A DNA stretch of 46,797 bases from Planctomycetaceae bacterium (GCA_011525755.1 WYBS01000170.1:1-46797), one strand, 5' to 3'. Positions 32,681 to 42,234 are shown, counted from the stretch's first letter. Notes: generated by a model not told the origin, from the letters alone. Numbers and translations: made by a program.

Positions 32681-33808
32681 ATGGAATTCGCACGCAGGAT
32701 GGGGCGGCTCGGCACCGAGACCGCCTTCCAGGTCCTCGCCCGGGCCCGGGAGCTCGAGGCGCAGGGCCGCTCCGTCTGCCATCTCGAGATCGGCGCGCCC
32801 GATTTCGCGACGCCGCCGCACATCGTCGAGGCCGCGAAGGAGGCGCTCGACCAGGGCTACACGAAGTACGGCCCCGCGAACGGCGACCCCGAGCTCCGGA
32901 AGGAGATCGCCGCCTACGCCGGGCGTCTCCGCGGCGTCACGCTCGACCCCGACGGGGTCGTCGTCGTGCCGGGCGCGAAGCCGGTCCTGTTCTTCACGCT
33001 CATGGCGCTCGTCGAGGAGGGCGACGAGGTCCTCGTCCCCGATCCCGGCTTCCCGATCTACGCCTCGGTCGTCGAGATGCTCGGCGGGAAGGTCGTGCCC
33101 TGCCGCTTCGACGAGCGCAACGGCTTCGCGCTCGACCGCGCGACGCTCCGCCGCGCGAAGGGCGGCATCTTCAACACGCCGCACAACCCGACCGGCGGCA
33201 TCCTCACCCGCGGGGACTGGGACGCGATCGCGGCGCTCGGGCTCGAGTGGATCCTCTCGGACGAGGTCTACTCCGAGATCCTCTACGGCGTCGAGCACTT
33301 CTCCCCCCTCGCGCTCCCCTCTCTTCGGGACCGGATCATCCTCTGCGACGCCTTCTCGAAGACCTGGTCGATGACCGGCTGGCGCCTCGGCTACGGCATC
33401 ATGCCGAGGCCCTTGGCCGAGCAGGTCACGCGCCTCCAGATCAACTGCACGTCGTGCGCGGCGACCTTCAGCCAGCGCGCGGCGCTCGCGGCGCTGCGCG
33501 GCCCGCGCTGCGAGGTCGAGGAGATGGTCCGCACGTTTCGCCGCCGACGCGACGTGATCGTCCAGGGGCTGAACGCGATCCCCGGGTTCCGCTGCGCTGA
33601 GCCGAAGGGCGCGTTCTACGCCTTCCCGCACGTCGGCCGCGACGGCGATGCGCTCGCGCGCCGGCTCCTCGAGGAGGCGGGCGTGGCGTGCGTCGCGGGC
33701 TCGTCGTTCGGCCCCGCGGGGAAGGAGCACGTGAGGTTCAGCTACGCGGCCTCGGAGGAGACGATCCGGGAGGCCCTGCGGCGGATCCGCGCGCTCCTTG
33801 CCGTATGA
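32681..33808 (+). CDS. class I/II pyridoxal-phosphate aminotransferase
   Basis: A 375-residue fold-type I aminotransferase. It shows LEIGAPDFATPPHIVEAAKEAL, the GYTKYGPANGDPELR substrate region, NTPHNPTGGI, LSDEVYSEILY and the PLP-binding lysine K227 in AFSKTWSMTGWRLGY, plus a C-terminal arginine in VRFSYAA. The layout fits aspartate/alanine/aromatic aminotransferases; the substrate cannot be read from sequence. It starts 39 bases after the lipoprotein stop and may have its own promoter near or in the hairpin. Confidence 0.88.
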   Translation: MEFARRMGRLGTETAFQVLARARELEAQGRSVCHLEIGAPDFATPPHIVEAAKEALDQGYTKYGPANGDPELRKEIAAYAGRLRGVTLDPDGVVVVPGAKPVLFFTLMALVEEGDEVLVPDPGFPIYASVVEMLGGKVVPCRFDERNGFALDRATLRRAKGGIFNTPHNPTGGILTRGDWDAIAALGLEWILSDEVYSEILYGVEHFSPLALPSLRDRIILCDAFSKTWSMTGWRLGYGIMPRPLAEQVTRLQINCTSCAATFSQRAALAALRGPRCEVEEMVRTFRRRRDVIVQGLNAIPGFRCAEPKGAFYAFPHVGRDGDALARRLLEEAGVACVAGSSFGPAGKEHVRFSYAASEETIREALRRIRALLAV

Positions 33809-33837
33809 TCGGGTGGGTCGGAGGGAGGGCCATCGCC

Positions 33838-35871
33838 ATGCGTCGTCTCGTCGTGATCGCGTTCCTTCTCGCCGCGCCGGTCGCGCGCGCGGCGCCGGAG
33901 GCCTCGCCGGAGCTTTCGGCCCTCGTGCCCGCGGAGACGCTCTTCCTCGTCGAGGGGAACGACCTCGACGGGAAGGGCCGGTTCGGCGAGGACACCGCGA
34001 TCGGGAGGCTCCTCGCGGAGCCGGACGTCCGGCGGTTCCTCGCGAAGCTCGAGGAGTCGCTCCGGACGGCGTATGCCGGAAATGCCCGCGGTCCGCTCGC
34101 GATGTTCGGCCTCGCGCCGGAGGACTTCGACGGCATCCGCTTCCGGCGCGCCGGCCTCGCGGTCGTCGACGTCTCCCTCGACACGCGCCAGGTCGATGCC
34201 GTCCTCTACCTCGAGACGCGCGAGGGGAAGGAGAAGGTCGCGCGGATCCTCCGCGGGCTCCGCCAGGCGGCCGAGACCTTCCTCGCGGCGCAGTTCACGG
34301 AGGAGGTCGTCCGCGGCCGGACGGTCGTCTCCACGGCGGTGCAGGGGCACGAGATCTCCGTTGTCGCGCAGGAGGACCGCTTCGTGATCACGACGCGGCG
34401 CGCGCGGATGGACCACGTGCTGCAGGCGATGGACGAGGGCCATCCGGCGCCCTTGAAGGCGGCGCCGCGCATGGCCAGGCTCCGCGAGCGGATGGGTGCC
34501 GCGCGCAACGCGATCCTTCTCTACGCGGACGCGCCCGCGCTCGGCCGCCTCGCCCTCGCCGCGCTCCGGTACGGGCCCGGGGGCGACCCCGGCGAGGTCG
34601 AGCGGATCGTCAAGGCGCTCGGCCTCGACGCGGTCGAGGCGATCGGGTTCTCGGACATCCCCCATGGCGACGGGTTCCGGACCGAGGCGGCGCTCCTGCT
34701 GAAGGAGCGGCGCGGGCTCTTCGCGCTCGCCCCGAAGGGGGCGCCGAGCCACCGGTTCGCGGCGATGACGCCGCCGGACGCGCTCGCCTACGGCGGCGAG
34801 ACGTGCGACCTCGCGGCGGTCTGGGACGGGATCCTCGCGATCGCGGGGGGGATCGACGCCCAGACGCGCGCGGACCTCGAGCGGCATGCGCGCGAGGGCG
34901 GCGCGGTGCTCGGCCTCGACCTGCGCAAGGACCTGCTGGAGGCCCTCGGGACCGAGTGGGCCGGCTACGTCGCTTGGCCGCCGGGCGGCGGGCTCCTGCC
35001 CGACGTCGTGCTCTTCGCGACCGTGCGGGATCGGGAACGGCTGGTCAAGACGCTCGACGCGCTCGCGGACAAGGCGCGCGAGTTCCGCAAGCGCGGCTCG
35101 ACGGTGACCTCCTCCCGCACCGAGTTCCGCGGCACGGAGATCCGCTTCCTCGAGATCACCGACAGACGCGGCGACCCGCGCCCCTACGCGCCGGCGTGGG
35201 CGTTCGGCGCGGACTTCGTCGTGTTCGGCCTCTGCCCGCAGACGGTGAAGCACGCGCTCATGGAGAAGGAGGCGGCCGCGGATGCCCCGGGGCTCGGCAC
35301 TCGCGGTCTTCTCGGCAGCGCGGGCTTCCAGCAGCTCCTCGCCGCGGCGCCGAGGACCGCGGTGAGCGCGACGTACATCGACCTCGGCCGCGTCGTCACG
35401 TGGCTCTACGCCTCGGGCGTCCCCTTCCTCCAGGTCGCGCAGGGCGCGATCCACCGGCAGCTCCAGATGGTCGGCATCCGGCTCAACTTCGAGGACCTCC
35501 CGACCGCCGACGTGCTCGCACGGCACCTCAAGGGGATGCTCCTCTACACGGCCGTAGAGGACGACTGCCTGCGGATGGGCTACGTCTCGCAGGTCGGCGC
35601 GCCGCTCGCGGTCGCGCCGCTCGCGTTCCTCGCGGGCATCGGCGTGATCCTCCTCCCGCGGAGCCAGGCGGCCACGATGCGGCTGGAGGCGGAGCGAGCG
35701 CGGGAGCAGGCGCGCGCGATGGAGCAGGCGCAGCAGGCCGCGGCGCGCGAGGAGGAGAATGCCCGGCTCCGCGCCGAGAACGAGACGCTCCGGAGCCGCC
35801 TCGGCGAGCTGGAGAGAAAGCTCGCCGAGCTCCTGCGCGACACGGAGGGCACCGAAGGGGAGGACAAGTGA
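33838..35871 (+). CDS. exported protein with C-terminal membrane helix and coiled coil
   Basis: A 677-residue protein with a signal peptide (RRLVVIAFLLAAPVARA). The large middle part has repeated alpha/beta segments, starting LVPAETLFLVEGNDLDGKG, similar in style to DUF3352-like exported proteins, but I cannot assign it firmly. Near residue 595 comes a hydrophobic helix (PLAVAPLAFLAGIGVILL), then a strongly charged coiled coil (EQARAMEQAQQAAAREEENARL...). The ATG at 33838 has GGAGGGAGGG upstream. The next gene starts with a GTG that overlaps its stop. Confidence 0.7.
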   Translation: MRRLVVIAFLLAAPVARAAPEASPELSALVPAETLFLVEGNDLDGKGRFGEDTAIGRLLAEPDVRRFLAKLEESLRTAYAGNARGPLAMFGLAPEDFDGIRFRRAGLAVVDVSLDTRQVDAVLYLETREGKEKVARILRGLRQAAETFLAAQFTEEVVRGRTVVSTAVQGHEISVVAQEDRFVITTRRARMDHVLQAMDEGHPAPLKAAPRMARLRERMGAARNAILLYADAPALGRLALAALRYGPGGDPGEVERIVKALGLDAVEAIGFSDIPHGDGFRTEAALLLKERRGLFALAPKGAPSHRFAAMTPPDALAYGGETCDLAAVWDGILAIAGGIDAQTRADLERHAREGGAVLGLDLRKDLLEALGTEWAGYVAWPPGGGLLPDVVLFATVRDRERLVKTLDALADKAREFRKRGSTVTSSRTEFRGTEIRFLEITDRRGDPRPYAPAWAFGADFVVFGLCPQTVKHALMEKEAAADAPGLGTRGLLGSAGFQQLLAAAPRTAVSATYIDLGRVVTWLYASGVPFLQVAQGAIHRQLQMVGIRLNFEDLPTADVLARHLKGMLLYTAVEDDCLRMGYVSQVGAPLAVAPLAFLAGIGVILLPRSQAATMRLEAERAREQARAMEQAQQAAAREEENARLRAENETLRSRLGELERKLAELLRDTEGTEGEDK

Positions 35872-36893
35872 CGATCGCCGACTTCCGCTCCGACACCGTC
35901 ACGCGGCCCACTGAGGCCATGCGCCGCGCCATGGCCGAGGCCGAGGTCGGGGACGACGTCTTCGAGGACGACCCGACCGTCCGCAAGCTCGAGGAGCGCG
36001 TCGCCGCGCTCTTCAGGCGGCCCGCCGCGCTCTTCGTACCGACGGGCACGATGGGCAACCAGATCGCGATCGGCCTCTCCGTGAGGCCCGGCGACGAGGT
36101 CCTCATGGAGGAGAAGTCGCACACCTACCACTTCGAGGTGGGGGGCGCGTCCAGGCTCTGGGGGGCGCAGGCGCGGCTCTACCCGAGCGACAGGGGCGTC
36201 CCCGACGCAGCGACGGTCGCGGCGCTCGTGCGCCAGGAGAACGTGCACGTCCCGCGCACGCGTCTCTGCCTCGTCGAGAACACGCACAACTTCCACGGCG
36301 GCCGCGTGGTGCCGAAGGAGTCGATCACCGCGCTCCGCCGCGCGCTGCCGGGCACCGTGCGTCTCCACCTCGATGGCGCCCGGCTCTGGAACGCCCACGT
36401 CCGCACGGGGACGCCGCTCGCCGACTACGCGGCGCACGCGGACACCGTGACGGTCGCCTTCTCGAAGGCGCTTGGCTGTCCCGCGGGCTCCGCGGTCATC
36501 GGCGAGGAGGAGGAGATCCGCGAGGCGCGGCGCCTGCGGAAGCTCCTCGGCGGCGGCATGCGGCAGGTGGGCGTGCTCGCGGCACCCTGCCTCGTCGCGC
36601 TCGACGAGGGGTTCGAGCGCCTCGCCGAGGACCACCGCCGCGCGCGCAGGCTCGCGGAAGCGTTCGGCGTCGATCCCAAGACCGTCGAGTCGAACATCCT
36701 CTTCGTGCCCGTCCCCGACGCGAAGGCGGTCGAGGCGGCGTTCCGCGCCGACGACATCCTCGTGATCGCGACGTCCAATACGGAAATACGGCTCGTGACG
36801 CACCGGGACGTGGGGGACGCCGAGGTGGAGCGCGCGTGCGCCGCGGGCGCGCGCATCCTCGGCCGCGGAGGCGAGGGGGGTCCGGGGGCGTAG
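35868..36893 (+). CDS. ltaE: low-specificity threonine aldolase
   Basis: A 341-residue PLP enzyme that cleaves threonine or allo-threonine to glycine and acetaldehyde. It shows DFRSDTVTRPTEAMRRAMAEAEVGDDVFEDDP at the start, VPTGTMGNQIAI, LVENTHNFHGG, LHLDGARLWNA and the PLP-lysine K200 in VAFSKALGCPAGSAV, all typical of threonine aldolases. GTG start overlaps the upstream stop (GTGA). A variant of the dispersed motif sits at its 3' end (36873). Confidence 0.93.
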   Translation: MTIADFRSDTVTRPTEAMRRAMAEAEVGDDVFEDDPTVRKLEERVAALFRRPAALFVPTGTMGNQIAIGLSVRPGDEVLMEEKSHTYHFEVGGASRLWGAQARLYPSDRGVPDAATVAALVRQENVHVPRTRLCLVENTHNFHGGRVVPKESITALRRALPGTVRLHLDGARLWNAHVRTGTPLADYAAHADTVTVAFSKALGCPAGSAVIGEEEEIREARRLRKLLGGGMRQVGVLAAPCLVALDEGFERLAEDHRRARRLAEAFGVDPKTVESNILFVPVPDAKAVEAAFRADDILVIATSNTEIRLVTHRDVGDAEVERACAAGARILGRGGEGGPGA

Positions 36894-36911
36894 GAGAGGG
36901 GAGGCGGCCGG

Positions 36912-37931
36912 TCAGTCCTCGATCCTGATCCCGCTCCAGAACGCCTTGATCTCCTTCTGGAAGGCGCGGCTCGCGCCCGCGTAGCAGACGACCTCGAACT
37001 CGTAGACGCGGCCGTTCTGGTGGTCGAGGACGAGCCACTCCTCCTCGACGACCTGCCCGTGCGCGCTCTTCCCGACCTGCCTGAACCGGAACGCCGCGTT
37101 CGAGCCCGGCATCCGCCCCTTCGGCGCGCGCGCGGGGCCCTTGACCGTCTCGTTCCGGCTCCGGAAGTCGTCGATCCGCTTCTGCGCCTTCGCTTCGACA
37201 CCCTCCTTCTCCGCCTTGGCGAGGAAGACGCGCACGCGGATGTCGCAGCGGTTCTTCTGGTCGTCCTCGCGCTTCAGGTAGAGGAAGATCCCCTTGTCGC
37301 GCTCCGGATCGACCTCCTGCTGGAGGAATCCCGCGGGCTTGCTCAGCCTCAGCCGGTAGTAGTCGTGCTCGATCGTCCCCGCCTTCGCGTCGCCGAGGAG
37401 CGGGCCGCCCTCCGGGGCGCCCTTCGGCTCGAGGATCGTGAACCCCTCCGCGACCGCCGCGAGGTCGGGGCCGGCCCCCGGAGCCCCCTCGCAGAAGAGC
37501 TCGTACCTTCTCGCCCCGTCGAAGACCACGAGCACGAGACGGAGCGCCTCCTTCCCCTCCACGGCCGCGATCCTCCGTCCGCGACCGCTGGTGATCCCGA
37601 GCGAGCCCTCGAACCCCGCCCGGTATTCCTCTTCGCGCGCCTTCACGAACGCGTCGAGGCCGCCGCGCGCCTCCCCCGCGGTCAGGTCCGCGAGGCGGAG
37701 GCGGATCGACCCGCTGCCGCCGCCGCCTTCCGGCTCGAGCGCGACCGCGAAGCCCTCGGGCGCGTCGGCCCTCCGGAACCCCTTGGGGGCCCGGAAGAGA
37801 AAGTTGGCGGCGGCCACGGGGGAGCGGACGATGAGGCCATCCGCGTCCGACTCGACGAGGATCTCGTCGACCGCGCCGGCGGCCGATAGAAGGAGCAGGA
37901 GGGAGGCAGCGAGGCGAATGAGCGTCTTCAA
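36912..37931 (-). CDS. secreted protein with two PsbP-like halves
   Basis: A 339-residue protein with a signal peptide (LIRLAASLLLLLSAAGA). Residues about 40-175 and 190-335 both look like PsbP/DcrB-type alpha/beta domains: each has an FRAPKGF or RLSKPAGF opening, a central strand pair, and a closing F-x-I-L or F-W-S-G-I-R-I segment. This suggests an internal duplication. The start is a TTG, since no ATG or GTG fits; it overlaps the divergent phosphomannomutase start by 14 bases. Function unknown. Confidence 0.65.
   Translation of the reverse strand: MKTLIRLAASLLLLLSAAGAVDEILVESDADGLIVRSPVAAANFLFRAPKGFRRADAPEGFAVALEPEGGGGSGSIRLRLADLTAGEARGGLDAFVKAREEEYRAGFEGSLGITSGRGRRIAAVEGKEALRLVLVVFDGARRYELFCEGAPGAGPDLAAVAEGFTILEPKGAPEGGPLLGDAKAGTIEHDYYRLRLSKPAGFLQQEVDPERDKGIFLYLKREDDQKNRCDIRVRVFLAKAEKEGVEAKAQKRIDDFRSRNETVKGPARAPKGRMPGSNAAFRFRQVGKSAHGQVVEEEWLVLDHQNGRVYEFEVVCYAGASRAFQKEIKAFWSGIRIED
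37474..37490 (-). repeat. dispersed 17-mer, exact copy
   Basis: Minus-strand GAGGGGGCTCCGGGGGC inside the two-domain secreted protein gene; here it is on the coding strand (E-G-A-P-G-A). Confidence 0.7.
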
Positions 37932-39246
37932 AGCTTACGACATCCGGGGCATCTACGGCAGCCAGATCGACGCGGCGCTCGCGGAGAAGGTCGGTCGCGC
38001 GTTCACCGCCGAGGTGAAGCCGCGGACGGTCGTGATCGGCCACGACATGCGCCCCTCAGCCCCCGAGATCGCGCAGGCGCTCGCCCGGGGGCTCACGGCC
38101 ACCGGGGTCGAGGTCGTGCGCATCGGGCTCTGCTCGACGCCCGTGCTCTCCTTCGCGCTCGGCCGCGGCGGGTTCGACGGCGGCATCATGGTCACGGCGA
38201 GCCACAACCCGGCGGAGTACATCGGGATGAAGCTCGCGCGGAAGGGCGCGGTGCCGATCGGGCGCGACAGCGGGATCGCGGCGATGGAGGCGCGCATCCG
38301 CGGCGGCCAGCTCCCGCCGGACGCGCCGAAGCAGGGCCACGTCCGCGAGGCGTCCTACACCGACGCGTACGTGGACATGGTCGTGAAGCACGCGAACTTC
38401 GGCCGTCGGCTGAAGGTCGTCGTCGACGCGGGCAACGGGATGGGCGGCTGGGAGTTCCCGCTCGTCGCGAGGAAGCTCGACCTCGAGGTCGTGCCTCTCT
38501 ACTTCGATCTCGACGGGACGTTCCCGAACCACGAGGCGAACCCGCTCGACCACGAGACGCTCGTCGATCTCGAGAAGCGGGTGCGGAGCGAGAAGGCCGA
38601 CCTCGGGATCGCGTTCGACGGCGACGCCGACCGTGCCGGGTTCGTGGACGAGAAGGGCGGGGTCATCACGAACGACCTCGCGACCGCGCTCATGGCGGCG
38701 GACATCCTCTCGCGGGAGAAGGGGCCGGTCGTCTACGACCTGCGCAGCAGCCGCGCGCTGCCGGAGGAGATCTCGCGCCACGGCGGCAGGCCCGTGCGCG
38801 GGCGGGTCGGCCACTCGTTCATGAAGACCGCGATGCGCGAGCACGGCTGCGTCTTCGGCGGCGAGTACTCCGGCCACTACTACTTCCGCGAGAACTACAA
38901 CACCGAGTCCTCGAGCCTCGCCGTGATCGCGATGTGCAACATCGTGTCGCGGGCGAAGAGCGGCGTCTCGGGCCTCCTGAAGCCCCTGCGCCGCTACCTG
39001 CAGACGGGCGAGGTCAACTTCCGCGTCGAGGACAAGGACGCGAAGATGAAGGAGATCGAGGCGGCGTTCAAGGACGCGGAGATCGACTGGCTCGACGGCG
39101 TGACGGTCCAGTACGAGGACTGGTGGTGCAACGTGCGGCCGTCGAACACGGAGCCTCTCCTGCGCCTGAATCTCGAGGCGAACACGAAGGCCGTCTTCGA
39201 GAGGCAGAAGAAGAAGGTCTTCTCGATCCTCGGCGAGCCGGTGTAG
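37918..39246 (+). CDS. manB: phosphomannomutase/phosphoglucomutase
   Basis: A 442-residue alpha-D-phosphohexomutase. It shows FKAYDIRGIYG, the phosphoserine loop TASHNPAEY with Ser95, the metal-binding loop FDGDADRAGF, the sugar loop GGEYSGHYYF and the phosphate-binding loop VRPSNTEPLLRL. It makes mannose-1-phosphate or glucose-1-phosphate for surface glycans, in keeping with the glycosyltransferase at 11815. GGAGGGAGG lies upstream of the ATG. Its start overlaps the start of the divergent secreted-protein gene. Confidence 0.9.
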   Translation: MSVFKAYDIRGIYGSQIDAALAEKVGRAFTAEVKPRTVVIGHDMRPSAPEIAQALARGLTATGVEVVRIGLCSTPVLSFALGRGGFDGGIMVTASHNPAEYIGMKLARKGAVPIGRDSGIAAMEARIRGGQLPPDAPKQGHVREASYTDAYVDMVVKHANFGRRLKVVVDAGNGMGGWEFPLVARKLDLEVVPLYFDLDGTFPNHEANPLDHETLVDLEKRVRSEKADLGIAFDGDADRAGFVDEKGGVITNDLATALMAADILSREKGPVVYDLRSSRALPEEISRHGGRPVRGRVGHSFMKTAMREHGCVFGGEYSGHYYFRENYNTESSSLAVIAMCNIVSRAKSGVSGLLKPLRRYLQTGEVNFRVEDKDAKMKEIEAAFKDAEIDWLDGVTVQYEDWWCNVRPSNTEPLLRLNLEANTKAVFERQKKKVFSILGEPV

Positions 39247-39250
39247 CGGC

Positions 39251-39282
39251 CCCGCCTTCGGCGGGATCCGGCGTGGCACGCC
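39251..39282. terminator. tandem hairpins between convergent genes
   Basis: CCCGCC-TTC-GGCGGG (39251-39265) and GGCGT-GGC-ACGCC (39270-39282) lie side by side in the 42-base gap between the convergent manB and tonB genes. No U-runs, but position fits a two-way transcription end. Confidence 0.4.
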
Positions 39283-39288
39283 GCCGCG

Positions 39289-39999
39289 CTAGGCGTCGGC
39301 GAGCGTGAACTCGACCGGCTGGCGGATCGCGTAGGCGATCGCGACGCCGTGGCGCCGCGCCGGCTCGAACCGCCAGAGCGCGGCGGCCTCCGCGGCCGCC
39401 TTGTCGAGCATCTCGTGGCCGCTCGAGGTTACGACCTCGACGCGCTGGACGGTGCCGTCGGCCGCGACGTGGAGTAGCAGCACCACGGTGCCCTCGAGGC
39501 CGAGGCGCCGGGCGCGCGCGGGATACGACGCCCGCGGGGAATCGGGCAGGAGCCGAGGCTCCCGGACGACGCCGTCGCGCGCGGCGGGCGTGGGCGCGGG
39601 CGCGGGTACGGGTACGGGTACGGGTACGGGTACGGGCGCGACGATCGCCCGCGCCGGCGGGACGGCCCCGGCGGCCTTTCGCGCCGGGCGCGACAGCGGC
39701 CGCCGGAGACGCACGACGGCCGGCAGCGGGTCCGAGCGGACATGAAGGACCTCGGGCGCCTCGATCTCCGGCAAGGAGGGCGCCTCCTCCGGGGCGGGCC
39801 AGAACTCCGCGGGGGCCGTCGGCGCCTCGATCGGCGGAGGCTCGTCGGGAGCCCGCTCGGGCTCCGGCGCGTCCTCCGCGTGCGCCGACGCGGCGATCCA
39901 GCCGAGCGGCCCGGTCGAGCGGGGCTCCGCGCCCCAGAGGACGAGCGCCGCCGCGGCCGCGCCGTGGACGATGAGGGAGACGAGGAGGCCGAGACGCAT
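39289..39999 (-). CDS. tonB: TonB energy transducer
   Basis: A 236-residue protein: N-terminal helix (LGLLVSLIVHGAAAAALVLW, about 3-22), a proline-rich span of about 120 residues that includes a VPVPVPVPVPVPAPAPTP run (encoded by hexamer repeats near 39604-39638), and a C-terminal TonB domain (about 155-236): SYPARARRLGLEGTVVLLLHVAADGTVQRVEVV...RFEPARR. It passes proton-motive energy to outer-membrane receptors. It overlaps the receptor stop by one base. exbB and exbD are not in the window. Confidence 0.9.
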   Translation of the reverse strand: MRLGLLVSLIVHGAAAAALVLWGAEPRSTGPLGWIAASAHAEDAPEPERAPDEPPPIEAPTAPAEFWPAPEEAPSLPEIEAPEVLHVRSDPLPAVVRLRRPLSRPARKAAGAVPPARAIVAPVPVPVPVPVPAPAPTPAARDGVVREPRLLPDSPRASYPARARRLGLEGTVVLLLHVAADGTVQRVEVVTSSGHEMLDKAAAEAAALWRFEPARRHGVAIAYAIRQPVEFTLADA

Positions 40000-42137
40000 C
40001 AGAAACGCACGCTGAACGATACCAGAGCGTTGAACCCCGGCATGTTGCTGCCGGAGCCGTGCACGCGGTAGCTCTTGTCGAAGAGGTTCTCGATGCCGAA
40101 CACGAGGTCCGCCCTCTCGGAAACGTGCCAGCCGAAGAGGAGGTTCACGACGCCGTAGCCAGGCGTCCCGCCCGGCGGGATCCGCTGCGTGTCCTCCTCG
40201 TCGCCGGGGGCCAGATGGTCCTGCCTCGCGGCCATGAGCGCGTAGACCTCGAACCAGAACTTCCCGGAAGGCTGCTCCCAGCGCACGCCGACCTGCGTGG
40301 TCAGGGGCATGAGCCGGCTCACGTAGTCGCGCGTGACGACCGGCGCGGAGGTGGCGAAGGTGTCCACGCGGCCGTCCATCGCCGTGATCGCGCCGAAGAG
40401 CGTCCACGCGGGGCGGAAACGCCACGACCCCTCGAGCTCGGCGCCGTAGACGTAGCCGTCGCCGACGTTGCTCTTGATCACGACGACCTCGCCGTCCGGG
40501 GTGAGCGCGCCCGTGGGCGTCCTCGTGATCTGGTCGTCGATGATCGTGTAGTAGGCCGAGATCCGCACCCCGAACGCGCGCTTCTGCCCCTTCGCGCCGA
40601 CCTCGAAGGAGAGGTAGTCCTCGGGGTCGAGCCCCGGCGACGGGATCTCGAGCTCGTTCGACCTCGCGGCGTCGAGGCGCGTCAGGTCGGAGAGGTTCGG
40701 CGCCCGGAACCCCTGCGACACCCCTCCGAAGAGGTGCCAGCGGTCCGGCGCGATCCGGTAGAGCACGCGGACGCTGCCGGTCAGCGCCGTCCAGTCGTCC
40801 GAGAGCGCGATCGCGGAGTCGGTGACGGGGTCGTACACCTGGTCCGCGTCCGCGGCCGCCCAGGTGAGCCGGCCGCCGAGGATCACCTCCCACCGCTCGC
40901 CCGCGGCCAGCGCCACCTGCAGGTAGGCGCCGAACAGGTCGTAGGTGGCGTCGTCCGCGACCGGGCCCTGGACCGCGTTGGTCGTGGAGAAGCTGTTCAC
41001 GTTGTCGTGGTAGTACTCGACGCCGTAGGTGAGCCGCGCCGCGCCGAGGCCGCTCCCGAGCTGGAGCCACGTCCCGAGCGTGCCGACGTCCACGCCCTGC
41101 CGGTCGCGCCGGTCGCCCGTGCGGAGGCGGTCGCGCGTCTCGTTCTGCTCGTGCCAGGAGACGCTGCCGTGCACCTCGTCGATCGCGCCATCGAGCTCCT
41201 CGGCGTGGAGCTGCGCGTAGAGAAGGAGGCGCTCCTGGTCGAAGTCGTGCTCGAGCTCGGTGCCGACCGTCGTGCCGTGGAAGCTCTTCGCGACCGTCGT
41301 GCGGTGGGTCCGGGGCACGTTGTTCTGCTCCATCTGCTGGTAGGCGAGAACGAGGCGCGTGTTCTCGCCGAGGAAGTGCTCGAGCTTTCCGTCCGCCGCC
41401 CACTCGTCGTAGGCCGTGTTCGGCTGCTCGCCCATCGGGTCCCCGGCCCGGATGTTGCCGTAGTTGCGCCCGGTGAAGCCCGCGAGGAGCCCGGTGGTGC
41501 CGTCGCGCCCGATGCTCCCCTCGACGCGGCCCGACTGCGACCCCTCCCCGCTCGCGAACCGGCCGAAGAGGAGGCCCGCGGCGGTCCAGCCCTCGCCGTA
41601 GCCGTAGGGCGTCTTCGTGACCGCCTGGACCGTGCCGCCGATCGCGTCCGAGCCGTAGAGGACCGACGACGGGCCCATCACGATGTCGAAGCGCGCGACG
41701 GAGAGGGGATCGACGGTCGCCCAGTACTGGTTCGGGCCCTCGCGGTAGGTCGAGTTGTTGAGGCGGATGCCGTCGATCAGCAAGAGCGTGCGGAATCCCG
41801 TGAAGCCGCGCAGGAAGGGCGACCCCTGGCCCGGAGAGGTCTCCTGGACCATCACGCCGGGCGTGTTGCGGAGGACCTGGGGCGTCGACCGGTAGGAGCG
41901 CCGCTCCACCGTCTTCTCGTCCACCTCCGCTGTGGTGAAAGGGACGTCGATCGCGGGCTCCTCCTCCCGCGTGGCGGTCACGACGACCTTCTCCGCGACC
42001 GGGGGTTCAAGGGACTCCTCCCCGTCCGCCGCCGCCGCGAGGTACGCCTCGACGGCCCGGGCACGCGCGTCCCGGGCGGGATCGCCGTCGGCAAGGGCGG
42101 TCGAGGCGGCAAGGAGCAGGGCAGCGGTGCGAGTCAT
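39999..42137 (-). CDS. TonB-dependent outer-membrane receptor
   Basis: A 712-residue receptor with a signal peptide. The TonB box is probably EKVVVTATR (about 50), followed by the plug domain (STPQVLRNTPGVMVQETSPGQGSPFLRG..., RLLLIDGIRLNNST, PSSVLYGSDAIGGTVQ) and a 22-strand barrel ending in the aromatic FSVRF. GFRAPNLSDLTRLD and the plug style resemble heme/hemoglobin-type receptors; the ligand is not proven. It is upstream of and coupled to tonB. A promoter and a 25-base dyad precede it. Confidence 0.9.
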   Translation of the reverse strand: MTRTAALLLAASTALADGDPARDARARAVEAYLAAAADGEESLEPPVAEKVVVTATREEEPAIDVPFTTAEVDEKTVERRSYRSTPQVLRNTPGVMVQETSPGQGSPFLRGFTGFRTLLLIDGIRLNNSTYREGPNQYWATVDPLSVARFDIVMGPSSVLYGSDAIGGTVQAVTKTPYGYGEGWTAAGLLFGRFASGEGSQSGRVEGSIGRDGTTGLLAGFTGRNYGNIRAGDPMGEQPNTAYDEWAADGKLEHFLGENTRLVLAYQQMEQNNVPRTHRTTVAKSFHGTTVGTELEHDFDQERLLLYAQLHAEELDGAIDEVHGSVSWHEQNETRDRLRTGDRRDRQGVDVGTLGTWLQLGSGLGAARLTYGVEYYHDNVNSFSTTNAVQGPVADDATYDLFGAYLQVALAAGERWEVILGGRLTWAAADADQVYDPVTDSAIALSDDWTALTGSVRVLYRIAPDRWHLFGGVSQGFRAPNLSDLTRLDAARSNELEIPSPGLDPEDYLSFEVGAKGQKRAFGVRISAYYTIIDDQITRTPTGALTPDGEVVVIKSNVGDGYVYGAELEGSWRFRPAWTLFGAITAMDGRVDTFATSAPVVTRDYVSRLMPLTTQVGVRWEQPSGKFWFEVYALMAARQDHLAPGDEEDTQRIPPGGTPGYGVVNLLFGWHVSERADLVFGIENLFDKSYRVHGSGSNMPGFNALVSFSVRF

Positions 42138-42234
42138 GAGCCTTAACCCCTTGGAAATGCCGTGCCGGACGCCGGGCGCCGCGGGATGCGGGCCAGAGGG
42201 GGTGACCGGTGTACAGGACGCCGACAGGCGGTGG

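Noticed and set aside
39604-39638. Tandem GGGTAC hexamers as a regulatory repeat
   Set aside because: They encode the VPVPVP stretch of TonB's proline-rich spacer, which explains the repetition.
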